DNA of 64,000 nt from Carettochelys insculpta (taxonomy: Eukaryota; Chordata; Testudines; Carettochelyidae): the NCBI RefSeq assembly GCF_033958435.1, contig NC_134137.1, positions 254,680,501-254,744,500 of the forward strand, in the 5' to 3' direction. This document shows positions 1-12,762 of this stretch, in pieces. Made by a program: the position numbers and the translations under genes. The notes beneath the pieces are model-generated. The model made no database searches. It was given only the letters and a program-made list of their open reading frames with translations, and was not told where the DNA came from. Each line of letters opens with the position of its first letter. Within the stretch, counting starts at the first letter, position 1.

Positions 1-2039
1 GCCATGAACACTTATCAAGCCTTCTGAAAATATATTACCATTGCTGATGGTGCAACCAGTGACCTCTCTTGTGGGATAACCTAATCTGTTTCTCTTAGCT
101 GTTTTTAAACATACGATATTTTATGTTAGTAATGGGTACATTATTTATGTGCTGGGGTTCAGCTTGTATCTGAAAGAGTGATCAAGTAAATTGTTATTGT
201 TACTGATGATTCTGCTCTGGTGATCACAGTAAGGATGATATTCATTAGTAGTATTTTAATGGATCATATTTACATTTGTGTTGACAACACTGAAATTTGT
301 GGTTGTGCTGCTAGTTGAGTTTAGTGATATTTTTATTCCAAAACTTATATACTTTGTTTCCAAAGCCTGGTAAAGTTTGTAAAGGCCAGCAATGTATTTA
401 CTTATCACAGCTACTAATCACAGCAACTACTTGCAACCTTAGCTTTGAGTCCCCTCACACACACCAGACTCCACACAGGGCAGACTCCATCAATATGTAA
501 TAGAAACTGTATTCATCAAAAATCACACAAATAAGTCGGTCAGAAAAAAAAAACACTGATTTTTTTGAGAAATGAATGAACTAAACCATGGGGACTGAGA
601 TGGCACATCAACACTTTTTTAATATTATCCCAAATGAAAGCAACCCCTATTGCAGTGTATTCTCTTCTCATTGACCCTAGGTCGCTAAAACTTAATGGCT
701 GAGGACGAAAATGCCCATGTGAGGAGCTTGGCTTTGTTCACACCAATCTCAAACAGGGTTTACGCTTCCCCCACGACAATGACATTTCTCATAGTTTTGC
801 ACTGGACATCCATTACTGAGCCCATTATTCAGGTTTCACTTCCAGTGAGTCTTTCTGAAGATATGAAACAACAGTACTTCCTGGAGCTGACTCCCCAAGT
901 TAGAAGCTTTGTTCTCTCTCAGAATAACTAAGAGTAAAGCATGGTTTTAATAAATTGTGTTGTAGTATCTTGCAGTAGCAACATACTTCTTGCAATTGAT
1001 TTTTTAAAATATTCACTGCCAAAACATCTGCCTCCATCTCTGGAAGGATATAATCCCAAACCAATACAGACTAGTTTAATTATATACAGTATTGTGCAAG
1101 TTACATGTATTGTGTCACATAGTACAGGTTGATCCTTTCTAGTCCGGAATCCTTGGGACTCGACTAGTGCGAAATGAGAATTTGTTGAACCACAGGAATT
1201 CAATATTGTCTAGCAGCATTATCGACACTTCAGTTGCTCACCGGCTTCTTGGAAAACATCTAGGTGTAAATTTAAGCTAAATAACAGCACAGAACAGTGA
1301 GAGCCAGGACTGTTGGCTGTAAACAAACTTTATGGGACCATGGGAAACTTAGGCACACCCATGGTAAGTGGACATCTAGCTAACTAAAATCATGCTGGAC
1401 CATGGATGCTGCTGGATGAGAGAGTGCCAGACTAGAGAGATTCGAAGTGTAGAATCTTTGTATTTTGAAAATGCTCAAGCCAAAGAGCTAGCGTGCCAGC
1501 AATACTCTGGGCATAACCATAAAATATATGTGGGATGGGGAAGAGGAGGATGGACAGTTTATTTAAATTTGAAGCACAATAGCTGACCTGGAACATTTTT
1601 AACTATTGCCTGCCTCAGAAAAAAAGAAACACTGTGGATCTTTGGTCTGTATTTTTCCAAATCCTACATAACTGACTGTCATCTCTGAAATAATTTGTAT
1701 ACTGAAAAACTGGAACATGATCTGAAGTGTGTGCTATTCTGACTAGAGTGTAGAATGGAAAACGCATGTCATTAACATGAAAATTCAGATAAAAGAATAA
1801 TCACAGATGGATCTTCTATAAATTACTCTACATTCTCAACATAAGTAAAAGCTTTTAAATGCAGTTAATTATTTTGAACTTTAAAAACGCCAGGGAGCAC
1901 TGAACTAAATCATTACTCACATGCTATGAATTGCTTTAATGTGGGGGAAATCATCTCAATATACTGAGCTGAAGTAAAACAAGAGCATGGATAAGGAAAA
2001 AGGAAACATGAACAGATGTGTGTCAAATTAACATCTTAC
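1..2039 (-). other. PDE3A: PDE3A intron 6 (5' part)
   Basis: Sequence downstream of the PDE3A exon ending at 2040, read on the minus strand. It opens with a strong donor (CAG|GTAAGA). It is AT-rich and, apart from one Tigger-like miniature element at 1125-1449, I recognise nothing in it. The short open frames here have no recognisable similarity and no splice context. Confidence 0.75.
1125..1449 (+). mobile_element. Tigger-like miniature element, copy 1
   Basis: A 325-bp non-autonomous DNA element. Its left end reads CAGGTTGATCCTTTCTAGTC and its right end is the imperfect inverse. A TA dinucleotide sits directly outside both ends (1123-1124 and 1450-1451), as expected for Tc1/mariner-pogo transposition. 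The interior matches the copies at 13735 and 35533 along its length, in the same orientation. It has no transposase frame. The family name is from memory of pogo/Tigger ends; the TA flanks and repeated copies are seen directly. Confidence 0.8.
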
Positions 2040-2259
2040 CTGCTACAGATAACAGCGGGCCCCATAATCTGCTCTGAAAGGTCAGGTGCACTCTGAGTAG
2101 CAGTTAAAATCTTGTGTGGTTTCAGGCTTTGCTTCTTGTCAGTGTCGGTAGGGTCTGGAAATTGCACAGAAGAGGTTTTCCCAGTGGGACTGGTGGCTGG
2201 GGTTCCCTGAATAGGTGAATGGCATGGGGAGGTGAGAGGTGAAATGTTTGGTGGGATAC
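2040..2259 (-). CDS. PDE3A: PDE3A exon 6 (partial CDS)
   Basis: A 220-bp internal exon of cGMP-inhibited 3',5'-cyclic phosphodiesterase 3A, which hydrolyses cAMP and is inhibited by cGMP. The acceptor is TTTTGCTAG|GT and the donor CAG|GTAAGA. It enters one base into a codon and leaves two bases into the next. It encodes about 73 residues of the Ser/Pro-rich linker upstream of the catalytic domain. Stretches such as [31 protein letters not shown] and PVICS line up in order with human PDE3A around residues 514-587. PDE3B is a poor match here. The entering phase fits the 7676-7791 exon exactly. No stop or frameshift. The exon number is by analogy with human. Confidence 0.95.
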
Positions 2260-2540
2260 CTAGCAAAAGAAAACAGTTTCTTGAGCTCAAGAGAGGCCAA
2301 TATATAGATATATCAATTCACTGATTTAATTCCTTTTCAAATACACAGAACAATACGAAGAGTATCCACGTAGGACCAGATCCCCGCTAGCGTAAATCAG
2401 TAAAACTGCATTGACTTCAGTGGAGGCATGCCAACTTTTACCAGATGTATAGATTTTGGACATATATCCCTTTGATACTGACCTAAAAGCAGTACACACA
2501 AACTAAACAATGTATAGTAGGAAAACTACGAAAGGCAGCA

Positions 2541-2700
2541 TAAGCTAGAGGATATGGCCCCAGACTGGCAGTTACTGAAACCTGGGTTCTCTTCCAGGTT
2601 CTGCCCTGGTGTCTGATTTTGGGTACCTATCATTTATGTTTCAATTTCTCTGTCTACACAGTTGAGACAAAAATGTTTACTTCCCTTTGTAACGAACCCA
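2541..2700 (+). repeat. MIR-type SINE
   Basis: The line reads as a decayed MIR in forward orientation: CCTGGGTTCTCTTCC, then a GTTCTGCC core, a pyrimidine-rich stretch and TTGAGACAAAAATG in place of the usual CAGTTTCCTCATCTGTAAAATGG. Edges are approximate. This is an ancient amniote SINE class. Confidence 0.6.
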
Positions 2701-3544
2701 GAGTTCTACATATGAGTAAGTAAACAGTAAGCCCAACAGTAATATTTTAAAAATAATTAGCAACTGCACAACATGCATGCGCAAAAGATCCTGTCACCTC
2801 AGTTGTGACTTAGAGGGAACATCTCTGGGGATGGAGTGCAGCACCCTAACCAGCACACAGAAGGGATGTGACAGGGTTTACCTGACTTTTCTGGCTTCCA
2901 ACAACTGGCTCTGGAGTCATCCAACACTCCATCCCAAGAAGCAGCAAAATGACCAGAAAGAAAGCAGTGAAGGTGGGTCCTCCAAGACTCTCTAGAGAGG
3001 CCTTAAGGAAGCTGCCAATCGGAAGCCAGCAGACTCACATACAAGGAGCTGCAGATCCTTATAAATCAGTTCCTGGCTGATTTTCTTAAGCTGGGTTTTC
3101 AGGGAGAGATAAGACCTATGAATGTTAACCTTGAGATAGGGGTGAAGATAAAAGGGCCCAAATATGAAAACCTCATGGAAGCAGCAGCAACAAATTGGAA
3201 TTGAGCAGTATGAAGCTTCCATTTATAGGGTCCCTGGCCTGTAACTGACCATATTGAGTGGATCTGGGTTTCTCTACCTGACATAGGCAGAGTGGTATAA
3301 ACCCTGGAAACGGTTTGTTTGTACTTTGTGATTTAGCTGGAGGGCCAAGGCACACAAGACCCACCACGGCTGGCCAGAAGCAGGTGCCAGAAGCAAGAAA
3401 AGAACACTGTCCCACCCAGTCCCCCATTACAAGGGGGCAAAGAGACCTTCTGAGCCAAGACCCTTGGGGCAGACCCCTACTCTTCATGATCCACCAACAG
3501 CAGAAAAGACCTCAGTCTCGTACAAAAAAAGACACATGCACATA

Positions 3545-4205
3545 GTGTTGCCAACTTTCCAATTACCAAAAACAGAACACCCTTCCCCTGCCCCATTCCC
3601 CAAACCTGTGCCCTCCACTCCTTCTTCCTCCATCTTTTGCTCTCCCCTACCCCTGTGCATTTTCACAGAACTGGGTCAAGTGAGCGAGTGAGGGCTCCAG
3701 CTGGGGTTGCAGAATCTGGGGCAGGGCTGGGGGATTTAAGGTACAGAAGGGGGCTCTGGGTTGAGGGGTCTGGAGTGAAGGAAGGGGCTAAGGGCTGGGG
3801 CAGGGAACTGTGTGCAGGAGGGTATATGGGGGAAGGATGCCAGATAATGTTTATTTTACACAACGCCTGGAAGCAGCTGGCATGTCTGGCTCGTAGGTGG
3901 AGGGGCCAGAGTGCTCTGTCTGCCGCCCTGTCCACAGCTGCCTGCCAATGGTTCCCAGCCAATGGGAGCTGTTGCGCTGGCAATTGGGGCAGGGGTAGCA
4001 CATGGAGCCTCCTGGCCTTTCCCCAGCTGGAGGAACACATTGGCACTTGTGTGAGCCATGTGGGGCCAGGTAGCGATGGGAGTCTCCCTGCCTCGCTACT
4101 CCTCCACCTGGACTTTTAACGGCTGGGTCAGCAATGCTGACCAGAGCCACAAGGCTCTCTTTCTGACGGGGCATTCTGGTCAAAGGCCTGATGCCTGACA
4201 ACCCT
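3545..4205. mobile_element. Non-autonomous inverted-repeat DNA element (661 bp)
   Basis: The left end GTGTTGCCAACTTTCC is an imperfect inverse of the right end (reverse complement GGGTTGTCAGGCATCAGG). A TA dinucleotide flanks both sides (3543-3544, 4206-4207). The interior is much more GC-rich than the surrounding intron. The long frames across it (up to 160 codons) arise from this GC-rich composition and resemble no protein I know. It resembles a high-copy reptile miniature element, but the superfamily is uncertain. Confidence 0.6.
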
Positions 4206-5358
4206 ACATGAACCAAGAACTGCAAGAAGGTAACTATGTGTACTTTGGAAGGATGAAGGGCTGAGTCAACCTATTAGGAATTTGATCTGAAGTTACGAGC
4301 AGGGTTGTGCTTTCAGAGCTACTAAGCCATGTTTCTCATGCTCAGCCACCCAGTTCTTTTGCCATGTTTATTTTCAGGTCCTACAGAAAATGTTATATTT
4401 AGTTGTTTTAAAGTTTTCCCAAACTACTGAACGGCTTTTGATATTTGTGTCTTTCTAGGAAACCGCATGTCCTCATTATGTCTCTTTGATCTCCTCTATC
4501 TCTCTAATGGATAAAAAAGGTGACGACTTATTTAAAGGTGGTCATTTAAAAGTCAACATTTGCTGAGAATTATCATGCAATAACAACTGAGATACCACCA
4601 TTTTTCTCTGCACCTTGAACAGGGAGTGACTGCAGTAGGTGTTTGATATAGCGTCACAAATGTTAACTGCACAGTTGCCACCACTGTATCATAATTTTGA
4701 AGAGGCATATGCATTGGAAAGTGTGCAAGAAAGCTGCACAATAATATGCAGCAATCTGTACTGCATGAGTATCTCCTGAATGTAACTGGATCACAAAACA
4801 ACCCCCCTTTAAAGTGCTGCACAGACATAACACTTAGTTGATACAACTGTTCTCCCTCTTCTCCCCAGATACCTGCAATGTTTTCGGTCAAATTCTATTC
4901 AGGAAGACAATAACCCTAACCCTGTGTTGCTCTCCTTCCCTTTATCTAACAGTGAAATCTGAGCTGGTGAAAGAGACCAGGACTGACAACACTGAGAAGC
5001 CAAGCACTCCAGACACTCTTCCATTTAACAGACAGCAATCCAAACTCTTCAGCCTTGTCCCAGGCTTTGAAGGGACAAATTCAGGGAGTTAGAGGGCAGG
5101 TCAGTCTCTAGAACTATTGAAATAATTGGCTTCTCTGATGAGCTACAAGAATTACACTGACTGAGACTGCAAATTTATTACACACAGACTAATTAAAAGC
5201 CTTCTGATGGTGAGAGAATTGAGCAAGTTAGGCAGTAGAAAGCTGTTTCCCATGTACCTGCCCTCAGAGCCATCCCATTACCACCATAAAAGCTTTTCAT
5301 ATTTAAGATGTTGGACAGTTCTTTATTTATCCAGATTCTGCTGTATTTTACCTGCTGG

Positions 5359-5377
5359 TTTTTTTTTTTTTTTTTTT
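5359..5377. repeat. Poly-T run
   Basis: Nineteen consecutive T residues in intron 5 of PDE3A. It could be the tail of an unrecognised minus-strand retroposon, but no body is visible next to it. Confidence 0.85.
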
Positions 5378-7675
5378 ACTGCTACTGGAGAAATGAGTAC
5401 ATGACGACATCTTTCACCACCTCAAAGCCAATCTGAGAAATTTAAGAACCAGCTTTTGGGGTAATGCATGTGTATCTACTAACAGTTGCCTTTCTGACTC
5501 CTGCTTATAGCCAGCATCAAAGATGGAAGATGTGAAAAATAGTTCATGTGGACTGGAACCAAAAAGGCTAGTGGGTAAATACTAATTTCCTTTGAGTAAT
5601 CTAATGCTTAATTCTTTATTTCCAAGAGTATGAGCAAATGTGTATAACAACACTAGCCACTTTGAACAATCAAAGGAAGAGAAGATAAACATTGTGGGGG
5701 AAAATTTAATTTAAGTGTATCCATCTGTTTAGGGCCTCAAGAGGTCTTTCATATCAGTGCAATCATGTAAGAAGTAAAGCAGTGACATTGATATGGTATG
5801 AAACTACATATGAAAACACTTGGGGTTACATCTGACGTGCCAAAAATAGAAGCATTGACAGATATGGATTTTCATATAACGAATAATGTAATTAAAAGCA
5901 TAATTGAAAGGGCATTCTCTAAAGTCAACATGTACGTGAAAAATGTACACCATTCTCAAGTGAGGATTACTGAATAGTGCTAAAGGATCCAATGTGTACG
6001 TCTCTAGTTGATAATAACGGTGAGGAAAGAGAATAATTCTTTAGATGGAAATGCAGAAAAATGGTCACAATCCTTACAGATTCACTACATTCTAAGGCCC
6101 TAAAATACCAACAGATCATGATTTAATATGGAAAGTTACGCTGAAATGAAATTTTTACTTGCTGGACTCAATATATGCTGGAATTGCTACTGATGGAAGG
6201 GACCTCATACGTTCTCTCATCTACTCACGCATATTATGGTGAATAGAGTAACAGGTTAAGTTTCTCGGAAGATGAACAGATGTAAATTTAACATTGCTTT
6301 ATGGAGACTGACACGAACGGCTTGATGTGCATAGGCACTGAGTGCCCATACAACCCCTCTTCAGGTCTGAAGGACATGCAAATGGCTGCCCACTATGCTT
6401 CCACAGAACTGTCTCTCCTCTGGCTCTGTATAGCTGCAGCCCTGCCAGAGGACAGGGATGGAAGCTCTGCTCCTTTCCCCACTTGGGGAAGAGGGAAGGG
6501 CAGCAGTACACAATTTCTTTTAGCAAACATGGCTGATGGTGTTTTAATAAACATGCAGATGTATTTTCAAAATGGTCTCTAATTTTGGATTCCTTGAGCT
6601 CCAATTTAAGGCTAGGAAAAACAGCCCATAGAATTCCCCTTTATTGGATTTTTTAGCATATCTGAAAAACAAGCCCCAAGTTATTTCAAACTGGACACCA
6701 AAATCAACGCCTGTTTTTCAAAATTTCAGTACCTATATGCTGACTTAACCAGGGAAGCCATTCTAACCATCTTTATTTGGTGCTTAAGAGCATGGGGAAA
6801 CATTCTCCTGGTCTCCAGTATGTTCAGGTACGAAAGCCACCTGCACACCACTGATTTCAAAAACCTGTTCTGTTGTAAATTTTACCATCAGTTAAGAAGT
6901 TATCTTCCCTAATTTTCTTCTGGCTAAAACATTATCTGATGTTCTTTTGAAGTCTCATGGTACTGAGTGAAGATGTTATGTAATATCACTTGTCAGTATT
7001 TTTGGCTTATTTTTAATTTTTTAAAGAACTTTTTGAAATAACTTGGATTTTGTTCATTAGTTAACTTCTTCTGAACATTGTTCTAAAAGCGTGCTTCACA
7101 AATTCACAGACATGCATTTGATTTGATCTGAACATCAATAAAGGCCCCTTAGACTTTTTCCATGATGTATGGAAAGGCATATAGGTTAAAATGTTCTTGT
7201 CATTTGGACATAATTGAATGATAAGGACAATTAGCTGCCTATGCCTATCTCCCACAAAGTCAAATTCTACATTCTGTTAGATACAACCAACATTAATGGA
7301 GACAATGGAAAATATACAGTTAGTTTAATGAATATATTATGACACACAATTGACCTTCAACCCTACTGGCGTCAATGGGATTGCCTAGAGGTAACCAAAG
7401 ACAGAATTTAGTGTATATATCACTGAAGTAATCGAACAGCAACTAAAAACCTTTACAATGTAAAGGTCAACACTCTACAGCAACACTACTGCTATAGTGT
7501 TTTAGATCACTGTTTTTAAATGATGGAAATAACTGAAATCTTATTTATGGCAATGTGAGCGTAGACAAAAAGCAAACAATGCTGTGTGTGTCAATCATCA
7601 GATGTCCCAGAGCACAGTCAGGGAAAACAAGCTTGACTGCTTAAAATGAATGTAAAACTAGAACTAGCTGGTCAC

Positions 7676-7791
7676 CTTGTCGGCTTTGCCTTTTGGAATT
7701 CAGATGGTTTGTAGCAGACATCGCATAGGAGGCTGAGAAGGACCTACTTTTTGTGATGGTCATCAGAACCGAGCTGTTCCAAGAGTCGGAG
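7676..7791 (-). CDS. PDE3A: PDE3A exon 5 (partial CDS)
   Basis: A 116-bp exon, shorter than the usual gene-finding limit and found by reading the minus strand. Acceptor CTTACAG|C; donor CAAG|GTGACC, a weaker donor than its neighbours. The first base completes the Gly codon begun at 11184, then 38 codons follow, and the last G starts the Gly codon completed at 2259. Residues include [18 protein letters not shown] and [11 protein letters not shown], matching human PDE3A about 477-513. The SRS of TKSRSF corresponds to human Ser492, a reported phosphorylation site. This is regulatory linker with no catalytic residues. Its length is not a multiple of three, so skipping it would shift the frame. 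Confidence 0.95.
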
Positions 7792-10700
7792 CTGTAAGAT
7801 CAAGAGTACAAATGCACAGAACTATTATTACATAAGCATTGGTGCCTTCAAAGGTCTTGGTGACAGAGATCAGAGAGAAGTTAATTATCACAGCACTCCA
7901 CATATTAGTCTATGTATTGCCATAGGGTGCTGGACTGACAACTCCAGAGATTTAAATCCTTGAAGCCAAACTCATTTACAACATGGGCACTGTAAGATTC
8001 CTCAAAATTGGCTTTGCAGTTTACCTCAACCCTGCTTTGGTGCTGAGGAGACTACCTCTAGGAGCGACTGCAAGTGCCAAGTCCCATTCATTTAATTTAT
8101 ACTTAAACTCCTTTATAATATCCTGGGAGTGTGGAAGCAGCCAACTGAATTACACTGACAGCACTTTAGTGTCTCTTTACATACCTGGAGCAGTATAAAA
8201 GAGCCTTGGTGTCCATGAAAATCCGGCCCATCGGATTGCCAACACGGGCTTAATTTAATGTAATCTGTAGTGATGTGGCTTCCACATCAGCACTGAATCA
8301 CACTGGGGAAAGCTCACAGTACTGCTATCTATGGTGTGTCTGCTTTGTGGATAAATATAGAGACCTCTAGTTTCCAGGGCTCTCAATCCAGCACCTTTCA
8401 GATACATCACATGCAGCTTTTGAAAAAAATCCCTACTAAGAGAGTCTGGAAAAGCTACCTGTAGCTATCTGCTCACCGATCTAAAAGAAAATCACCATAA
8501 AAAAAGAGGGGAAAAAAGGAGTGGGGGAGAGAAGGGTAGTCGACATTTCTGTACCTCTCATATGCTCTGATGCCAGGTGATTCTATAAGGAAGAAAAGTG
8601 GCATTTATCACTGTAATTTAATAAAAGAGCAACCACGTGCCCCCTGCTTGCACAGATGTCTCAGCTCACTCTTCCACAATGAGGGCAAGGACCATAAGAT
8701 CTCCACCTTCTAATCCCTCAAATGTCTTGTTATAATCCAACTTTGCTGTGCTTTAAGATTCTACCACAAGATGATGACGACCAGGGCCCAGTCCTCCAAA
8801 TGTTAAATACTGACATAAGCATATAGGGTAGCAGATCGCAGAGCAAGTGGGGTCCTACACTCATTTATGGGGTTTTATATTAAGACAAATTTTTATATCT
8901 TAAGGCAATTTTTTTTTTGTTTTATTTGTTAACACCACAGACACCTTACATCTGTGGAAGACAAACTAGGTTGTGTTCAGTCTCATGGGTTAGCTAACTT
9001 CGGGTAGGAGAATAGTTATCTGTCAAGAAGCAAAAGGGAGAATAACCCATCAGGCTTTTAGATCTTCGGATGAGGCAGGAAAATCTGATTTCTTAAGGCG
9101 GTAACTATGAGAAAGTGAAAAAACCTAAAATATTACTTTCATAAAGTTATTTTTCTTTGAAGTTATGCAAGGACCTTGCCTCACCATTTATGGCGCACAG
9201 AGGGGGTGCACGTGCAGGATTCTGGATCCCATACAGCAGTCTGGGCAAAGCTGTGTATAAGCTATGCCCTGCTGGGAGAGGGATGTGGGGCACAAATGCT
9301 GCTGATCCTGTGATCAGGTGCCACAGAATGACTCCACTGCATGGTTGTGGATAATGGAATGGTGCTTGTTCTTTTCCCTCCCCATCCAGCTTCACCTTTT
9401 GAAAGACAGATAAAGTGCAAGGGAAATAAGCCATTAAATAGATTTTTCCCCCTAGTCAAAGACCTTTTTCCTTAATAGTGTTTCACTGATGCAAAATACC
9501 CTAACTTTAGCTGTTTTGCTAGACATATAGGTCTCCCTTCCTTTTCCTGGAGTATAAATTGCTGCTTCTCCTGTAATGGAAGAGCTGTGAACAGTCGGCT
9601 GGGAGGCTTGACAAAGCTATCATTATGCAATTGATGACATTAAACTTGGGAAGAACTGATAGCCTGTCCAGTTGGCTCATCCAAAGACTTACGTAACAGT
9701 AGAAAAAACACTGATTGAACTATTTAATTGCTCCCCTCCCATTCACTTCAGATTCCCTTCTTAGGAAGGTTACATAGTATGAGAGAGTCTGGAATCAACA
9801 CTATAAATCAAGAAAGCCTTCTGAATCACAAAAAAAAAAAAAGAAAAAAAAATCAGTGGCTGAAAAAGATTTCCATGTGGTGCTATATTGTTTATATTTC
9901 CATGTAATGAGGCACTTTGGTTTCTAAGCTATCCTGTCACTGCCAGATATTTTAAGGAGGTAAAAAAATATGATCTCCTCTCCCTCTCCTTTACTACATC
10001 TTTTACCACAGCCAGGGCCTTACTAATTATCCTGTTTGCATCTGGGATTCTTCAGGTATCCCCTGGTGGCAGCTTCTTCCAGTGAAACTTCAGCTATCTT
10101 CAAATAATATGGGCCTCCCAATTTCCATCCCCATACAATACTTGTCCCCTTTAATAAAACAGGACAAAAAGGAATCTGGGAATTTTGAAGTGTCATATAT
10201 TGATGGTACAAGGAAGCTTGGAAGCCTCAACACACACAGGAACAGAAAGTTTCACTCTTTATTTTGTTTCCACACAAGAACTATAAACTTTGTAATAAAA
10301 ATTTGCCAATCCCCACACAAAATCGTATGGATCACATAGAGAGAAGCACTCTCTGGGAACACTGAAAATCAGCTTGGATACACTGCTAGAAAACATTCTG
10401 TAAGGACTGGTTCTAAACAGCTCTGCCCCCAACAATGGATTTGGTTTCAAAGTCTCTCATGCCTGCTTCATGCAGCATGCCATCGATTTCTCCTTCTTAA
10501 TTCCTTGCTTTGTGCAACAATTCTAATCTTGTACCTTTCTAACTCATGGAACACTCCACTTTCCCTCTTTTAATGCCACTTCTTTGACCTTGCCTGTCAA
10601 GATTATGCTCCTCTGTGGTGTTATCAAATTACGCTTTTACATATGACCTTTTATTGTTTGCATTATTTTTGAATGATTGAGCTTGAAAGGTCATCACGTT

Positions 10701-11183
10701 GGAGACTTTATTTTCTTTTATGTGTGGAGAGTGCCTTAAACACTTGTGGTCCTCTTAAAATAACGATGTTAGCAGAACCACTGAAATGTACCCTGAAGCT
10801 TCTTGTTCTTATTGTCAGATGGCTGAAACTGTACATTTCATTTACAAATATTTATAATAGATCGTGAGAACTATCTGCTCAGAAAATACAAATGGAAGAA
10901 TATACGGAAATAGAAGAAGAAATCGGCATTTTTTAAAATAACTCTTATAAGTTCTTGTTTTGCAAGTCCTTCAAGTTTCTGTCTTCTAGTCCATGTTGAA
11001 TGTGTCTTTGTAGTAACCTGGCCTAATATAAAGAGTTCACGCTATAAAATTCCCCCCAGAACAGGAACTCTTTCAAATCTCTGACCTACAGTTTCCCAAG
11101 AGAAGATGTTATTACCCACCTATACGCACACAGGAAACGAAAGGAGTTCTCCTAAAGATAATATGAGAGGATAGTTTTCTTAC
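7792..11183 (-). other. PDE3A: PDE3A intron 4
   Basis: A 3.4-kb intron from the donor TGG|GTAAGA (11184/11183) to the acceptor CTTACAG (7792). It is AT-rich with an A-rich run near 9829-9851. I see no recognisable transposon or gene in it. Confidence 0.8.
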
Positions 11184-11335
11184 CCAGATGAAGATTCGTG
11201 AGGTTTGATGCTGCCACTGCGGTCTCTTCTCACAGGTGCAGGCTCCAAAGTAGGTAAACCCGTGGCAGATGTTGTTGTGGTCCAAGTTGATGACACTCGC
11301 CTGAGCAGACCTGGAGGCAGACTCTTCCGCAGGCG
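11184..11335 (-). CDS. PDE3A: PDE3A exon 4 (partial CDS)
   Basis: A 152-bp exon: acceptor TGCTTTAG|CGC, donor CTGG|GTAAGA, 50 codons plus two bases. It begins in frame after the lysine that ends the 14145-14405 exon. It encodes [18 protein letters not shown], then [20 protein letters not shown] and [12 protein letters not shown]. This matches human PDE3A residues about 424-476. It contains the counterparts of human Ser428 (14-3-3 binding after PKC phosphorylation), Ser438 and Ser465. It also holds the T-S-A-T-G stretch (human 445-449) that is mutated in hypertension with brachydactyly. All are present; the residue before Ser428 is Lys instead of human Arg. Another frame of the same DNA is also open but has no homology. 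Confidence 0.96.
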
Positions 11336-11424
11336 CTAAAGCAGACAAGACCTTGCTATTATACATACACCACCATTCCTCATGTATCTCAAGTATAAAT
11401 ACATTAATTCCCACACATGAAGTG

Positions 11425-11635
11425 GTAAAATGTTCTAAGCCCTATTTTACAAAGGGGGAAATTGAGGCTAAGAGAGATCAAGAGACTGATTGTCAGAAGT
11501 GCTCAGCATTCAGATTCCCCATTGAAGTCAATGTTAAGGAACTCAGCACGTTCAAAAAACAAGCCTTAAGTGACTTAGCCAAAGTCACATTAGCAAGTTG
11601 CTTAAGGAGTTGGAAATAGCAGCCAGCACACTCTG
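11425..11635 (-). repeat. MIR-like SINE, interrupted
   Basis: CCCTATTTTACAAAGGGGGA and, 100 bp on, TGACTTAGCCAAAGTCACAT are the 3' and middle parts of a MIR-type SINE in reverse orientation. Between them lies about 80 bp containing CCCCATTGAAGTCAATGTTA, which looks like part of another ancient repeat. Edges approximate. Confidence 0.5.
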
Positions 11636-12762
11636 ATGTCAGAGATAGGATGCAGGAAAGGAAGCATAACAATCAAAATAACCCCCTTCTCCCCACTTGC
11701 GGCAGAGGTTTCCTGACTTATCTGATTGTCCTGCATCTTCCTTTCCTCACGCTACCTGGACCTTGTTAGTGGGGCTTTTCCCAAGTGTCCATTGAGGAGT
11801 CAGGTTGAAGGAATAGTAGAGTGTTTTAGGGGTTACTGTTATTTGTGGCATCAATGTTATTGCCAGTATACAAGTGGTCCTATCAGTATGCTGTAAATGT
11901 TGACTTTTAAAATTAATTATGTATTGGCTTTTTAATAATTGTGAAGAGTTTTCAGTTTGAAAAGTACAAAGTAATAAAACATATACACCTTTTAAGGCTC
12001 CATCATGGATGACATTGGCTTATTGTACCACTGAGTCAACAGATTCAGTCTGAGGCAGACACCATACGTGGTAAATTTCAGCCCAAATTATTGAAGTTTT
12101 GCGAAGTTATAAGCAACAGAAATAAGGATCTTATAATGGGAAGTATCAGGCAACCTTAATAATACGCAGTGCTTCCAGCCTTACCTATACTACATGGTGG
12201 GCTTCTTGCTTATGCTGTTTTTGTTCTCAAAACAGTTTAAATATGTTAGTTGGTTTCTAAAGCACCTTGTTACAGCGAGCCTCCTAAGAAACTCAGCACC
12301 TGCCAATCCACAGTGATTACATAATACCTACAATTCTATGCATATGGAAATATCACCAGTACTGCAGTCACCTGGGTCAATGAACACTGAGTTTTCAATA
12401 GAAGCTATGACAGTATAGCGTATATACACTAAGAGTGCTTAGTGGGACTGCAACTGTTCTTCAATTACACTGTAAGCTCTATGAAAGTGAGAGAGGCATT
12501 TTAAAAGTCCTATCAAATACAAAAAAAGGAGAACAGTTGCCTTCATAACTGTAGGCAGCAGAAATTACTTTTAGAGGATAAAAACAAAACACAGATTCAT
12601 TGTTCCCAAAGCAAAATATAAGTCACGCTGCTGATGGCAATATTGCTAAATGTGTATATGTCAAATTAAATTACAACCAACCGGATAAGAGGTTTCCGTC
12701 AATTGAATCCTGCTAACGTGTATAGAGAAAGCAATAATTAATAGCATCGGTTAGTTCTCTGG

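Larger units (their letters stand above)
2260..7675 (-). other. PDE3A: PDE3A intron 5
   Basis: A 5.4-kb intron bounded by the donor AAG|GTGACC (7676/7675) and the acceptor TTTTGCTAG|GT (2260/2259). It contains a MIR-type SINE (about 2541-2700), a 661-bp inverted-repeat element (3545-4205) and a poly-T run (5359-5377). The stretch from about 4210 to 7675 is otherwise AT-rich with nothing I recognise. Confidence 0.8.

Noticed and set aside
3637..4119. A 160-codon frame on the plus strand
   Set aside because: It lies wholly inside the GC-rich inverted-repeat element 3545-4205, and opposite-strand frames there are open too. Compositional.
11112..11414. An alternative minus-strand frame across PDE3A exon 4
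   Set aside because: Only the other frame matches PDE3A and joins the neighbouring exons in phase.
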